Assembly: GCA_035544635.1 (NCBI GenBank)
Contig: DATKDQ010000072.1
Coordinates: forward strand, 1-10,502
Reading direction: 5' to 3'
Length of the DNA: 10,502 nt
Origin: DATAFT01 sp035544635
GTDB lineage: Bacteria > Acidobacteriota > Thermoanaerobaculia > Multivoradales > Multivoraceae
Below are positions 1 to 6,317 of this stretch, piece by piece. Positions within the stretch are counted from its first letter, which is position 1. Each line of letters opens with the position of its first letter. The notes beneath the pieces were generated by a model, which saw only the letters and a list, made by a program, of their open reading frames with translations, made no database searches and was not told the DNA's origin. The translations under genes were made by a program, and so were the position numbers.

Positions 1-1383
1 TCGAACGTCATCACCTTCGAGGAAGGGTACGAGGAGCCCGAGATCGTCGATCGGCTCACCGTCAAGGTGCGCACCAAGGAGATGAACTGGCGTCTCTTCC
101 TCTACTTCGGAGGGATGTACATCCTTCCGGCGCACCAGATCGCGATCCCCGGCGAGCGGTACCTGCGGGAGTACAACTGGGACTTTCTCACCGGCAGCGG
201 TCCCTATGAGCTGGCCTCCGCGGGCGACCTGAAGAAGGGTGAGTCCTTGATCCTGACGCGGCGCCACGACTGGTGGGCCGAGAACGAGGAGTGGGGACGC
301 AACACCTACAACTTCGGCAAAGTGCGCTTCATCGTCATCCGCGACGTGGACCTCGAGTACGAGCGCTTCAAGAAGGGCGACCTCGATTGGTTCATCGTCC
401 GCCGGGCGCAGCGGTGGGTCGAGGAGCTGCCGCGGGAGGCGGTGGTCCGGAACGGCTGGGTCAAGATGCGCAAGATCTGGAACCAGGCGCCGCAGGGCTT
501 CTCCGGCATGGCCTTCAACCAGCGCGTCCCTCCATTCGACGATCGCCGGGTGCGCCTCGCCTTCGCGCACGTCTTCAACCGCGAGCGTCTGATCGAGAGG
601 CTCTTTTTCAACCAATACGAGTTGATCAACTCGACCGAGCCCGGCCGGGACTGGGGCGCCGGCGACGTCAACCCGATGATCCGGTTCGACCCGGCGCGCG
701 CCGCGGCGCTGCTGGCCGAGGCCGGCTACCGAGAGCGCGGCCGCGACGGGTACCTGGTCGGGGCAGACGGGAAGCGTCTCGAGGTCACGCTCCAGTACGG
801 AGAGGCGTCGCTGGAGCGGGTATTTCTCGTGATCCGCGACGACTACGAGGCGGCGGGGATCAAGTTCAACCTCGAGCTGATCGACGCCTCGACGCTGATC
901 AAGAAGATCTCCGAGCGCCAGTTCACGATCCACTTCCAGAACTGGGGCTCCCTGCTCTTCCCCAATCCGGAGACGAGCTGGCGCTCCGATCTCGCCGACC
1001 TGCCGGCGAACAACAACCTCACCGGGTTCAAGAGCGAGCGGGTGGACGAGCTGCTCCGCCTCTATAACCGCGCGCTCGACCGCGCCGAGCAGAAGCGGAT
1101 CGTGAGGGAGATCGATCAGATCATCGTCTCTGAGCACCCCTATGCGTTCGCCTGGTACGCCCAGTACCAACGCATCCTGTTCTGGGACAAGTTCGGCCAC
1201 CCCGAGAGCTATCTCACGCGCATCGGACAGGTCCCCGAGAGCGACATGCTCCTCCTGTGGTGGTGGGATCCCGAGAAGGAGGCCGCGCTCGCAGAGGCAC
1301 GCAGCGCCGGCCGCAAGCTCCCCCAGGGCCCGATCGACGTACGCCCGTGGGCCCGCGGCGACGAGGCCGAGCCCACCGCTTGA
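1..1383 (+). CDS. yejA: Periplasmic peptide-binding protein, YejA-like (SBP family 5), 5' end cut off
   Basis: This is the substrate-binding subunit of the importer encoded downstream; it would capture peptides in the periplasm and deliver them to the YejB/YejE-like channel. The frame is open from base 1, so the signal peptide and roughly the first 150 residues lie outside the window, and 460 residues are visible. Family 5 features include GSGPYEL at visible residues 65-71, then a WW-rich strand, NTYNFGKVRF, an EXFKXGDLDWF segment and the PQGFSGMAFN...DDRRVRLAFAHVFNRERL core near residues 160-200. The C-terminus, with FWDKFGHP near 394 and LWWWDPEKEAAL near 418, resembles the YejA ending (DKF...WWYD.NKAA) more than OppA or DppA. 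The stop lies 13 bp before the permease gene. YejA assignment is from remembered family sequence; membership of SBP family 5 is more secure than the substrate. Confidence 0.85.
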   Translation, partial: SNVITFEEGYEEPEIVDRLTVKVRTKEMNWRLFLYFGGMYILPAHQIAIPGERYLREYNWDFLTGSGPYELASAGDLKKGESLILTRRHDWWAENEEWGRNTYNFGKVRFIVIRDVDLEYERFKKGDLDWFIVRRAQRWVEELPREAVVRNGWVKMRKIWNQAPQGFSGMAFNQRVPPFDDRRVRLAFAHVFNRERLIERLFFNQYELINSTEPGRDWGAGDVNPMIRFDPARAAALLAEAGYRERGRDGYLVGADGKRLEVTLQYGEASLERVFLVIRDDYEAAGIKFNLELIDASTLIKKISERQFTIHFQNWGSLLFPNPETSWRSDLADLPANNNLTGFKSERVDELLRLYNRALDRAEQKRIVREIDQIIVSEHPYAFAWYAQYQRILFWDKFGHPESYLTRIGQVPESDMLLLWWWDPEKEAALAEARSAGRKLPQGPIDVRPWARGDEAEPTA

Positions 1384-1396
1384 CCTTCCGAACAGG

Positions 1397-2488
1397 ATGA
1401 TCAGCTACTTCGTGCGCCGGCTCCTGCTGGTGCCGGTCACGTTCCTGTGCATCACGTTCCTGGTGTACACCATCATGCGGGTCACGCCCGGCGGCCCGAT
1501 CGAGCAGGCGCGCCTGCAGATGCTCCAGGCGATGTCCCAGGAGGTGGGCGGCGGCGGCAGGATCTTCGGCACCGGCACGCTCGAGCTCCCTCAAGAGGCG
1601 ATCGATCAGCTCAAGCGCTACTACAAGCTCGACCGGTCGATCCCGGTCGGGTTCGCGATCTGGCTCGGGATCTGGCCCGACAGCGCGCGCGGCGGCCGCT
1701 TCTCCGGCATCCTCCAGGGCGACTTCGGCTACTCCTACCAGTACTCGGACCCGGTGCTCGAAACCATCGTCTCGCGCTTCCCGATCTCGATCTACTTCGG
1801 CCTCATCGGCTTCTTTTCGACCTGGCTGGTCTCGATCCCGCTGGGCGTGCAGAAGGCGCTGCGCCACCGCTCGGCGTTCGACACCGCGACCTCGCTCGCC
1901 GTCTTCGTCGGCTACTCGATCCCCGGGTTCGTCGCCGCGCTCGTGCTCCTGCTGCTGTTCGCCACCGAGCTGCTCGGACCGGCCTGGGACATCTTTCCGC
2001 TGGGCGGCTTCCGCTCCGAGAGCTGGGATGAGATGTGGGCGCAGGGCGAGATCTGGTGGTGCATCAAGGACCAGCTCCGCCACACCGCGATCCCGATCGT
2101 CGGCTACGTCATGAGCGGCTTCGCCACCATGACGCTCCTGATGAAGAACTCGCTGCTCGAGAACCTGGGCGCCGACTACGTGCGCACGTCGTTCGCCAAG
2201 GGTCTTCCCGAGCGGCGGGTGATCTTCGTGCACGCGCTGCGCAACTCGATCATTCCGCTGGCGGTCGGCATCGGCGGCGCGATCGGGCTCCTGTTCGCCG
2301 GCAGCTTCCTGATCGAGCGGACGTGCAACATCCCCGGCATGGGGCTCCTCGGCTTCTCCTCGCTCCTCGACCGCGACTACCCGGTGCTGATGGGCATCCT
2401 GGTGTTCGGCGTGCTGCTCCAGCTCGCCGGCAACATCCTCTCGGACGTCGTGCTCGCCGTGGTCGACCCGCGGGTGAGGTTCCGGTGA
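1397..2488 (+). CDS. yejB: Peptide ABC transporter permease, YejB-like
   Basis: Inner-membrane channel subunit, 363 residues, nearly the same length as E. coli YejB. It begins MISYFVRRLLLVPVTFL, the usual first helix of this permease type, followed by the conserved TPGGPIEQ and a long periplasmic loop. The membrane core includes IPLGVQKALRHRSAFD, GYSIPGF, VMSGFATMTLLMKNSLLEN and the C-terminal DPRVRF, all close to YejB. The EAA coupling loop is at about residues 260-290 (DYVRTSFAKGLPERRV...LRNSIIPL) and would dock on an ATPase subunit. The ATG at 1397 is chosen because it begins the conserved RRLL segment; only a weak purine-rich ACAGG abuts it, so translation is probably coupled to the upstream gene 13 bp away. 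Its stop overlaps the next start by 4 bp. Confidence 0.95.
   Translation: MISYFVRRLLLVPVTFLCITFLVYTIMRVTPGGPIEQARLQMLQAMSQEVGGGGRIFGTGTLELPQEAIDQLKRYYKLDRSIPVGFAIWLGIWPDSARGGRFSGILQGDFGYSYQYSDPVLETIVSRFPISIYFGLIGFFSTWLVSIPLGVQKALRHRSAFDTATSLAVFVGYSIPGFVAALVLLLLFATELLGPAWDIFPLGGFRSESWDEMWAQGEIWWCIKDQLRHTAIPIVGYVMSGFATMTLLMKNSLLENLGADYVRTSFAKGLPERRVIFVHALRNSIIPLAVGIGGAIGLLFAGSFLIERTCNIPGMGLLGFSSLLDRDYPVLMGILVFGVLLQLAGNILSDVVLAVVDPRVRFR
2474..2487 (+). promoter_or_regulatory. Ribosome binding site and GTGA stop/start overlap deciding the yejE start
   Basis: GTGAGG at 2474-2479 sits 5 nt before the GTG at 2485, and that GTG shares bases with the yejB TGA stop at 2486-2488. The arrangement fixes the non-ATG start and indicates that the two permeases are translationally coupled, as expected for subunits needed in equal amounts. 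Confidence 0.75.
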
Positions 2489-3876
2489 TTGCGGCGCTCG
2501 AGCTCGTCCTCGTCCTCGCCGCGGTATGGCTCCTCACCTGGCACGGAGTGCCCCGGCTGGCGAAGCTCCTGGCGCGCGCGCTCGGCCTGCGCGCGCGGCC
2601 GAGCCCGATCACCGAAAAGCGGCTGCGGCGCTTCCGCCGCATCGGGCGCGGCTACTGGTCGTTCCGGGTCGTGGTCACCGCGTTCGTGGCCTCGCTCTTT
2701 CTCGAGCTCCTGGTCAACGGCGAGGCGCTCGCGATCCACTACCAGGGCCGCACCGCGTTCCCCGCGGTGACGCAGTGGGTGGACACGCTGCTCCCCTTCG
2801 TCGACATTCCGTCGTTCCAGCGGCGAGGCGACTTCGGTCAGCCCGGCCAGGGCGCTGTGGACTACCGGCTGTTCGCGCGCTGGACGCGCGACCCGGAGAC
2901 GCTCGAGGAAGCGATCCGGGAGCTCGAGGCCGCGGTCACGGCCGAGCGCTCCGACGCGGCGGACCAGGCAGCGGCGGCCGACGCGGGCCCCGACGACTTC
3001 GTGCGGCGCCGCCACGCCATCGCGCTCGAGCGGGCCGAGCGCTTCGAGCGGGACCTCGAGGTCCTGCTCCGCACCCGGGAGGCGATCGGGGCGGGAGAGG
3101 CGTGGATCGTCATGCCGCTCTACCCCCATGGACCCGACGAGCTGCGTCTCGACCTGCCCCAGAACCCTCCCAACAAACCTTCCCTGGCGCACGGCCTGCC
3201 GCTCGGCACCGACACCGCCGGGCGCGACGTCCTGCCGCTCATGCTCTACGGCTTCCGCATCTCGCTTACGTTCGCGCTCTTGGTGGCGGCAACCGGCTAC
3301 CTCATCGGCGCCCTGGTCGGCGGCATCCAGGGCTACTACGGCGGCTGGATCGACATCCTGTCGCAGCGCTTCGTCGAGATCTGGGGCTCGATCCCGTTCC
3401 TGTTCACGATCATGATCATCGCCTCGCTGGTGACCCCGAGCTTCCTACTCCTAGTCGTGCTCATGGTCGTGCTCCAGAGCTGGCTCGGCATCACCTACTA
3501 CATCCGCGGCGAGTTCTACCGCGAGAAGGCGAAGGACTACGTGCAGGCGGCGATCGGCACCGGCGTCGCCGACTGGAAGATCATCGTCCGCCACATCCTG
3601 CCCAACGCCCTGGTGCCGCTGGTGACGTTCGCTCCCTTCGGAATCGTCGCCTACATCGGCGCGCTGGTGGCGCTCGACTATCTGGGCTTCGGCCTGCCGC
3701 CGGGGACGCCGAGCTGGGGAGCGCTCCTGCGCCAGGGGCTCGAGAACGTCCGCTTCCACCCCCACCTCACCATCATCCCGACCGTCGCGCTGGCCGCCAC
3801 GCTCTACACCGTGGTGATGATCGGCGAGGCGGTGCGCGAGGCGTTCGACCCCAAGGTGTTCTCGCGGCTGCGGTAG
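2485..3876 (+). CDS. yejE: Peptide ABC transporter permease, YejE-like, with enlarged periplasmic loop
   Basis: Second membrane subunit of the importer, 463 residues, about 120 longer than E. coli YejE. The GTG start at 2485 overlaps the yejB stop (GTGA) and has GTGAGG at 2474-2479 as ribosome binding site; GTG 2548 is a weaker alternative. An extra N-terminal hydrophobic helix (about residues 2-20) precedes the conserved RRFRRIGRGYWS near 47-58. Family landmarks follow: LGTDTAGRDVLPLMLYGFRIS, IQGYYGGWIDILSQRFVEIWGSIP, the EAA loop at about 351-380 (DYVQAAIGTGVADWKII...LPNALVPL), LDYLGFGLPPGTPSWG and the terminal GEAVREAFDPK. Between DYRLFARW and EAWIVMPLYPHGP, about residues 133-205, lies a Glu/Arg/Ala-rich probable helix pair that I do not recall in YejE. 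It would face the periplasm, where it could touch the binding protein; that role is inference. Confidence 0.94.
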   Translation: MIAALELVLVLAAVWLLTWHGVPRLAKLLARALGLRARPSPITEKRLRRFRRIGRGYWSFRVVVTAFVASLFLELLVNGEALAIHYQGRTAFPAVTQWVDTLLPFVDIPSFQRRGDFGQPGQGAVDYRLFARWTRDPETLEEAIRELEAAVTAERSDAADQAAAADAGPDDFVRRRHAIALERAERFERDLEVLLRTREAIGAGEAWIVMPLYPHGPDELRLDLPQNPPNKPSLAHGLPLGTDTAGRDVLPLMLYGFRISLTFALLVAATGYLIGALVGGIQGYYGGWIDILSQRFVEIWGSIPFLFTIMIIASLVTPSFLLLVVLMVVLQSWLGITYYIRGEFYREKAKDYVQAAIGTGVADWKIIVRHILPNALVPLVTFAPFGIVAYIGALVALDYLGFGLPPGTPSWGALLRQGLENVRFHPHLTIIPTVALAATLYTVVMIGEAVREAFDPKVFSRLR

Positions 3877-3902
3877 CGGAGAAGCACGCTGTCTCGCACC
3901 GC

Positions 3903-5183
3903 ATGAACGAGCATCGCCCCCACCGCACGCCCCCCTCGCCGCCAGGTGCGCGCGAGACCGTCCTCGAGGTCGAGAACCTGCGCACCTACTTCGAGGTCGA
4001 GGGCGAGATCGCGAAGGCGGTCGACGGGGTGTCGTTCGAGATCTACGCCGACGAGGTGTTCGGGCTGGTCGGCGAGTCGGGCTGCGGCAAATCGGTGACC
4101 GCGCTCTCGGTGATGCGCCTCATCCCGAGCCCGCCCGGAACGATCGCCGGCGGCCAGATCCGCTACCGCGGCCGCGACCTGCTGGCGCTGCCCATCCGGG
4201 AGATGCGACGCATCCGCGGCGATCGCATCGCGATGATCTTCCAGGAACCGATGACCGCGCTCGATCCGGTGTTCACCATCGGCTACCAGGTCCGCGAGGC
4301 GATCCTCGTGCACCGGCCCGCGCTCGACCGGCAGACCGCCGAGGAGCACGCGGCGCAGATGCTCGAGCGGGTGGGGATCGCGGACGCCCGGCGGCAGCTG
4401 GGTAGCTACCCGCACCAGATCTCGGGCGGCATGCGGCAGCGGGTGATGATCGCGATGGCGCTCGCCATGGAGCCCGACCTGCTCATCGCCGACGAGCCCA
4501 CGACGGCGCTCGACGTCACGATCCAGGCGCAGATCCTCGAGCTGATGCTCGAGCTGCGCAAGCGGGCCGGCACGCGCGGGGCGGTCCGCGGAACCTCGCC
4601 GCGCGGAGCGCGTCGCGACGCGGCGAGCTCGACCCGGCGCGCGAGCCGCCTGGAGCCCGACGCTGAGCAGGACGCAGGGACCGCGCGGGGAGCGGGCGCC
4701 TCGATGCTCCTGATCACCCACGATCTCGCGGTGGTGGCCGAGACCTGCGATCGCGTCGCCGTCATGTACGGAGGCGAGCTCCAGGAGATCGCCGAGGTGC
4801 GCCCGCTGTTCCAGAGGCCGCTTCACCCCTACACGCAGGGCCTGCTCGCCTCGCTGCCGCGCCCCGACCGCCCGCGCCGCCAGCGGCTCGACGCGATCCC
4901 CGGCTCGGTGCCGTCGATCCTCGAGCTGCCGAGCGGCTGCAAGTTCGTGACCCGCTGTCCCGCGCGCATCCCGCTGTGCGAGGAGGTCGATCCGCAGCTC
5001 GTCGAGGTCGAGTCGGGGCGCTTCTGTCGCTGCCACGTCACCGAGCGGCGGCTGGCCGCCGGCTGGGGGCCGCCGCGCGCGTTCCCCTGGGACGAGGGTG
5101 AGGTCGACGTCGCGGTGCCCGGCGGTGAGGATCCGCGAGCGCCAACCCCCGCCCCGGCCAGCCACCCCGAGGCGCCGCGGTGA
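3903..5183 (+). CDS. Peptide ABC transporter ATPase 1 (OppD-type), with 42-residue internal insertion
   Basis: Cytoplasmic ATPase, 426 residues, that would power the YejB/YejE-like channel. All nucleotide-binding motifs are present: Walker A GESGCGKS at 57-64, Q-loop Gln114, signature ISGGMRQ at 173-179, Walker B with Asp197-Glu198, D-loop ALD, and H-loop His273. The C-terminus has the oligopeptide/dipeptide transporter extension: HPYTQGLLASLP, then GCKFVTRCP and further cysteines spaced as in OppD/DppD proteins that carry a 4Fe-4S cluster. Asp197 to His273 is 76 residues, against 34 for the same interval in the partner ATPase, so about 42 Arg/Ala/Gly-rich residues are inserted near residues 222-266. 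Both core faces of the ATP site remain intact, so activity is plausible. The ATG at 3903 lies 26 bp after yejE and has no good Shine-Dalgarno sequence; the His/Pro-rich first 18 residues are not conserved. It corresponds to the N-terminal half of E. coli YejF. Confidence 0.93.
   Translation: MNEHRPHRTPPSPPGARETVLEVENLRTYFEVEGEIAKAVDGVSFEIYADEVFGLVGESGCGKSVTALSVMRLIPSPPGTIAGGQIRYRGRDLLALPIREMRRIRGDRIAMIFQEPMTALDPVFTIGYQVREAILVHRPALDRQTAEEHAAQMLERVGIADARRQLGSYPHQISGGMRQRVMIAMALAMEPDLLIADEPTTALDVTIQAQILELMLELRKRAGTRGAVRGTSPRGARRDAASSTRRASRLEPDAEQDAGTARGAGASMLLITHDLAVVAETCDRVAVMYGGELQEIAEVRPLFQRPLHPYTQGLLASLPRPDRPRRQRLDAIPGSVPSILELPSGCKFVTRCPARIPLCEEVDPQLVEVESGRFCRCHVTERRLAAGWGPPRAFPWDEGEVDVAVPGGEDPRAPTPAPASHPEAPR
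4595..4627. repeat. Inverted repeat with nested palindrome inside the ATPase 1 insertion
   Basis: CTCGCCGCG at 4595-4603 is perfectly complementary to CGCGGCGAG at 4619-4627. Overlapping its loop and right arm is a separate perfect 14-nt palindrome, CGCGTCGCGACGCG, at 4609-4622. Both fall inside the extra coding segment of ATPase 1. The segment reads in frame, which would fit an inserted hairpin element that was domesticated into the coding sequence; GC-rich DNA makes short palindromes common, so this is suggestive only. Confidence 0.6.
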
Positions 5184-6181
5184 GCCCCCCGCTGCTCGAG
5201 GTCAGGGACCTCGCCATCCACTACCCCATCCACAGTGGCGTGCTGATGCGCCGCAGCGGTGAGGTCAAGGCGGTCGACGGCGTCTCGTTCGACGTGAACG
5301 AAGGCGAGACGCTGGGGCTGGTCGGCGAGTCGGGCTGCGGCAAGACGACGGTCGCGAAGGGCATCCTCCGTCTGGTCGAGATCACCTCGGGCTCGATCGT
5401 GTTCCGTCGCGAGTCGGGCGAGACGGTGGACCTCGCCACGCTCGACCGCAAGGCGATGCGACCGGTCCGCGCCGAGATCCAGATGATCTACCAGGATCCC
5501 TACTCGTCGCTGAACCCGCGCTGGCCGGTGGGCGACATCGTCGCCGAGCCGCTCACGGTCCATCACTCGGAGCTGAGCGCGGCGGAGCGGCGGGAACGGG
5601 TGTCGTGGCTCCTCGACAAGGTCGGTCTCTCGCCCGATCAGGCGTTCCGGTATCCGCACGAGTTCTCGGGGGGGCAGCGCCAGCGTGTCGGCATCGCGCG
5701 CGCTCTCGCCACCGGCCCGCGCCTGGTGATCGCCGACGAGCCGGTGTCGGCGCTCGACGTCTCGATCCAGGCTCAGGTCATGAACCTGATGCAGGACCTC
5801 CAGGAGGAGCTCGGCCTCGCGTTCCTCTTCATCGCCCACAACCTGTCGGTGATCGAGCACGCGAGCCATCGCATCGCGGTCATGTACCTGGGCGAGCTGG
5901 CGGAAGTGGGCCCGGCGCGCGCCGTCTACCAGAACCCGCTCCACCCCTACACCCGCGCTCTGCTCTCGGCGGTGCCGCTTCCCGATCCCGATCGCCGGCG
6001 TCCCGAGCGCACCGTGCTCGAGGGCGATCCGCCGAGCCCGCGCGCCAAGCCCGCGGGCTGCCCGTTTCACACCCGCTGCCCGCTCGCCCAGCCCGACTGC
6101 GCCGAGAACGAGCCGCGGCTGGAGGAGGGCGAGCCGGGGCACTTCGTCGCCTGCCCGATCGTCCTGCGCGGCCACTGGTGA
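5180..6181 (+). CDS. Peptide ABC transporter ATPase 2 (OppF-type)
   Basis: Second cytoplasmic ATPase of the importer, 333 residues, the usual OppF/DppF length. Motifs are Walker A GESGCGKT at 49-56, Q-loop Gln105 within IYQDPYSSLNPRW, signature FSGGQRQR with Ser163, Walker B Asp186-Glu187 in IADEPVSALD, and H-loop His220. The SSLNPR segment after the Q-loop is typical of the F-type partner. The C-terminal extension has HPYTRALLSAVP and GCPFHTRCPLAQPDC followed by a last Cys, the metal-cluster pattern of this family. The GTG start at 5180 overlaps the ATPase 1 stop as GTGA and has GAGG at 5169-5172, 7 nt upstream, so the pair is probably translated together and forms a heterodimer. It matches the C-terminal half of E. 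coli YejF, here as a separate gene. No insertion or missing motif is seen. Confidence 0.95.
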   Translation: MSPPLLEVRDLAIHYPIHSGVLMRRSGEVKAVDGVSFDVNEGETLGLVGESGCGKTTVAKGILRLVEITSGSIVFRRESGETVDLATLDRKAMRPVRAEIQMIYQDPYSSLNPRWPVGDIVAEPLTVHHSELSAAERRERVSWLLDKVGLSPDQAFRYPHEFSGGQRQRVGIARALATGPRLVIADEPVSALDVSIQAQVMNLMQDLQEELGLAFLFIAHNLSVIEHASHRIAVMYLGELAEVGPARAVYQNPLHPYTRALLSAVPLPDPDRRRPERTVLEGDPPSPRAKPAGCPFHTRCPLAQPDCAENEPRLEEGEPGHFVACPIVLRGHW

Positions 6182-6244
6182 GGTGCCGCTGCGCGGCGAT
6201 GCCTGCGACCAGAGCCTTCGAGCGCGACGGGGCACTTCGTCCGC

Positions 6245-6250
6245 TAGCAT
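6245..6250 (+). promoter_or_regulatory. Possible -10 box (TAGCAT) for the VWFA-related gene
   Basis: TAGCAT lies within TCCGCTAGCAT, an 11-nt string that recurs exactly at 7886-7896 in the repeat block, and it is followed by CGA, as is TATGAT at 8113-8118 before the next gene. It matches four of six positions of the bacterial -10 consensus. No convincing -35 box is visible 16-18 nt upstream. The position would give a leader of about 60 nt for the start at 6318. Confidence 0.3.
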
Positions 6251-6305
6251 CGAGGGCGGCGAAGGATCGATGAACAAGGGCGAAGGAAAGCCGTCGCTCG
6301 ACTCC

Positions 6306-6310
6306 AGGAG
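6306..6310 (+). promoter_or_regulatory. Ribosome binding site (AGGAG) deciding the start at 6318
   Basis: AGGAG is followed by a 7-nt spacer and ATG at 6318, the best Shine-Dalgarno match in this part of the window. It favours 6318 over the in-frame ATG at 6270, which has only GAAGG at 4 nt and would put 16 polar residues in front of the signal peptide. Confidence 0.75.
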
Positions 6311-6317
6311 ACTCATC

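Larger units (their letters stand above)
6182..6317. other. Intergenic leader between importer operon and VWFA-related gene
   Basis: This 136-bp gap separates the end of the importer operon from the secreted protein gene. Three bases after the operon stop is a small inverted repeat, GCCGC (6185-6189) with GCGGC (6193-6197) around a 3-nt loop, with no T-run, so it is a poor terminator candidate. CCTTCG (6215-6220) and CGAAGG (6260-6265) are also complementary over a 39-nt loop. The rest holds a possible -10 box and the ribosome binding site described separately. Confidence 0.5.

Noticed and set aside
2526..3902. Upstream extension of ATPase 1 through the yejE region
   Set aside because: The frame stays open but overlaps a clear permease gene and encodes only Arg/Pro/Ala-rich sequence; the ABC domain starts just after ATG 3903.
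1..6181. Importer operon as a new antibiotic or microcin system
   Set aside because: No precursor peptide, maturation enzyme or immunity gene is visible; Yej-type uptake of peptides is sufficient explanation.
6185..6197. Small hairpin after the importer operon as a terminator
   Set aside because: A 5-bp stem with no T-run is expected by chance in this base composition.
6270..6317. Earlier ATG start for the VWFA-related protein
   Set aside because: GAAGG at 4 nt makes it possible, but the stronger AGGAG before 6318 and the position of the signal peptide favour the later start.
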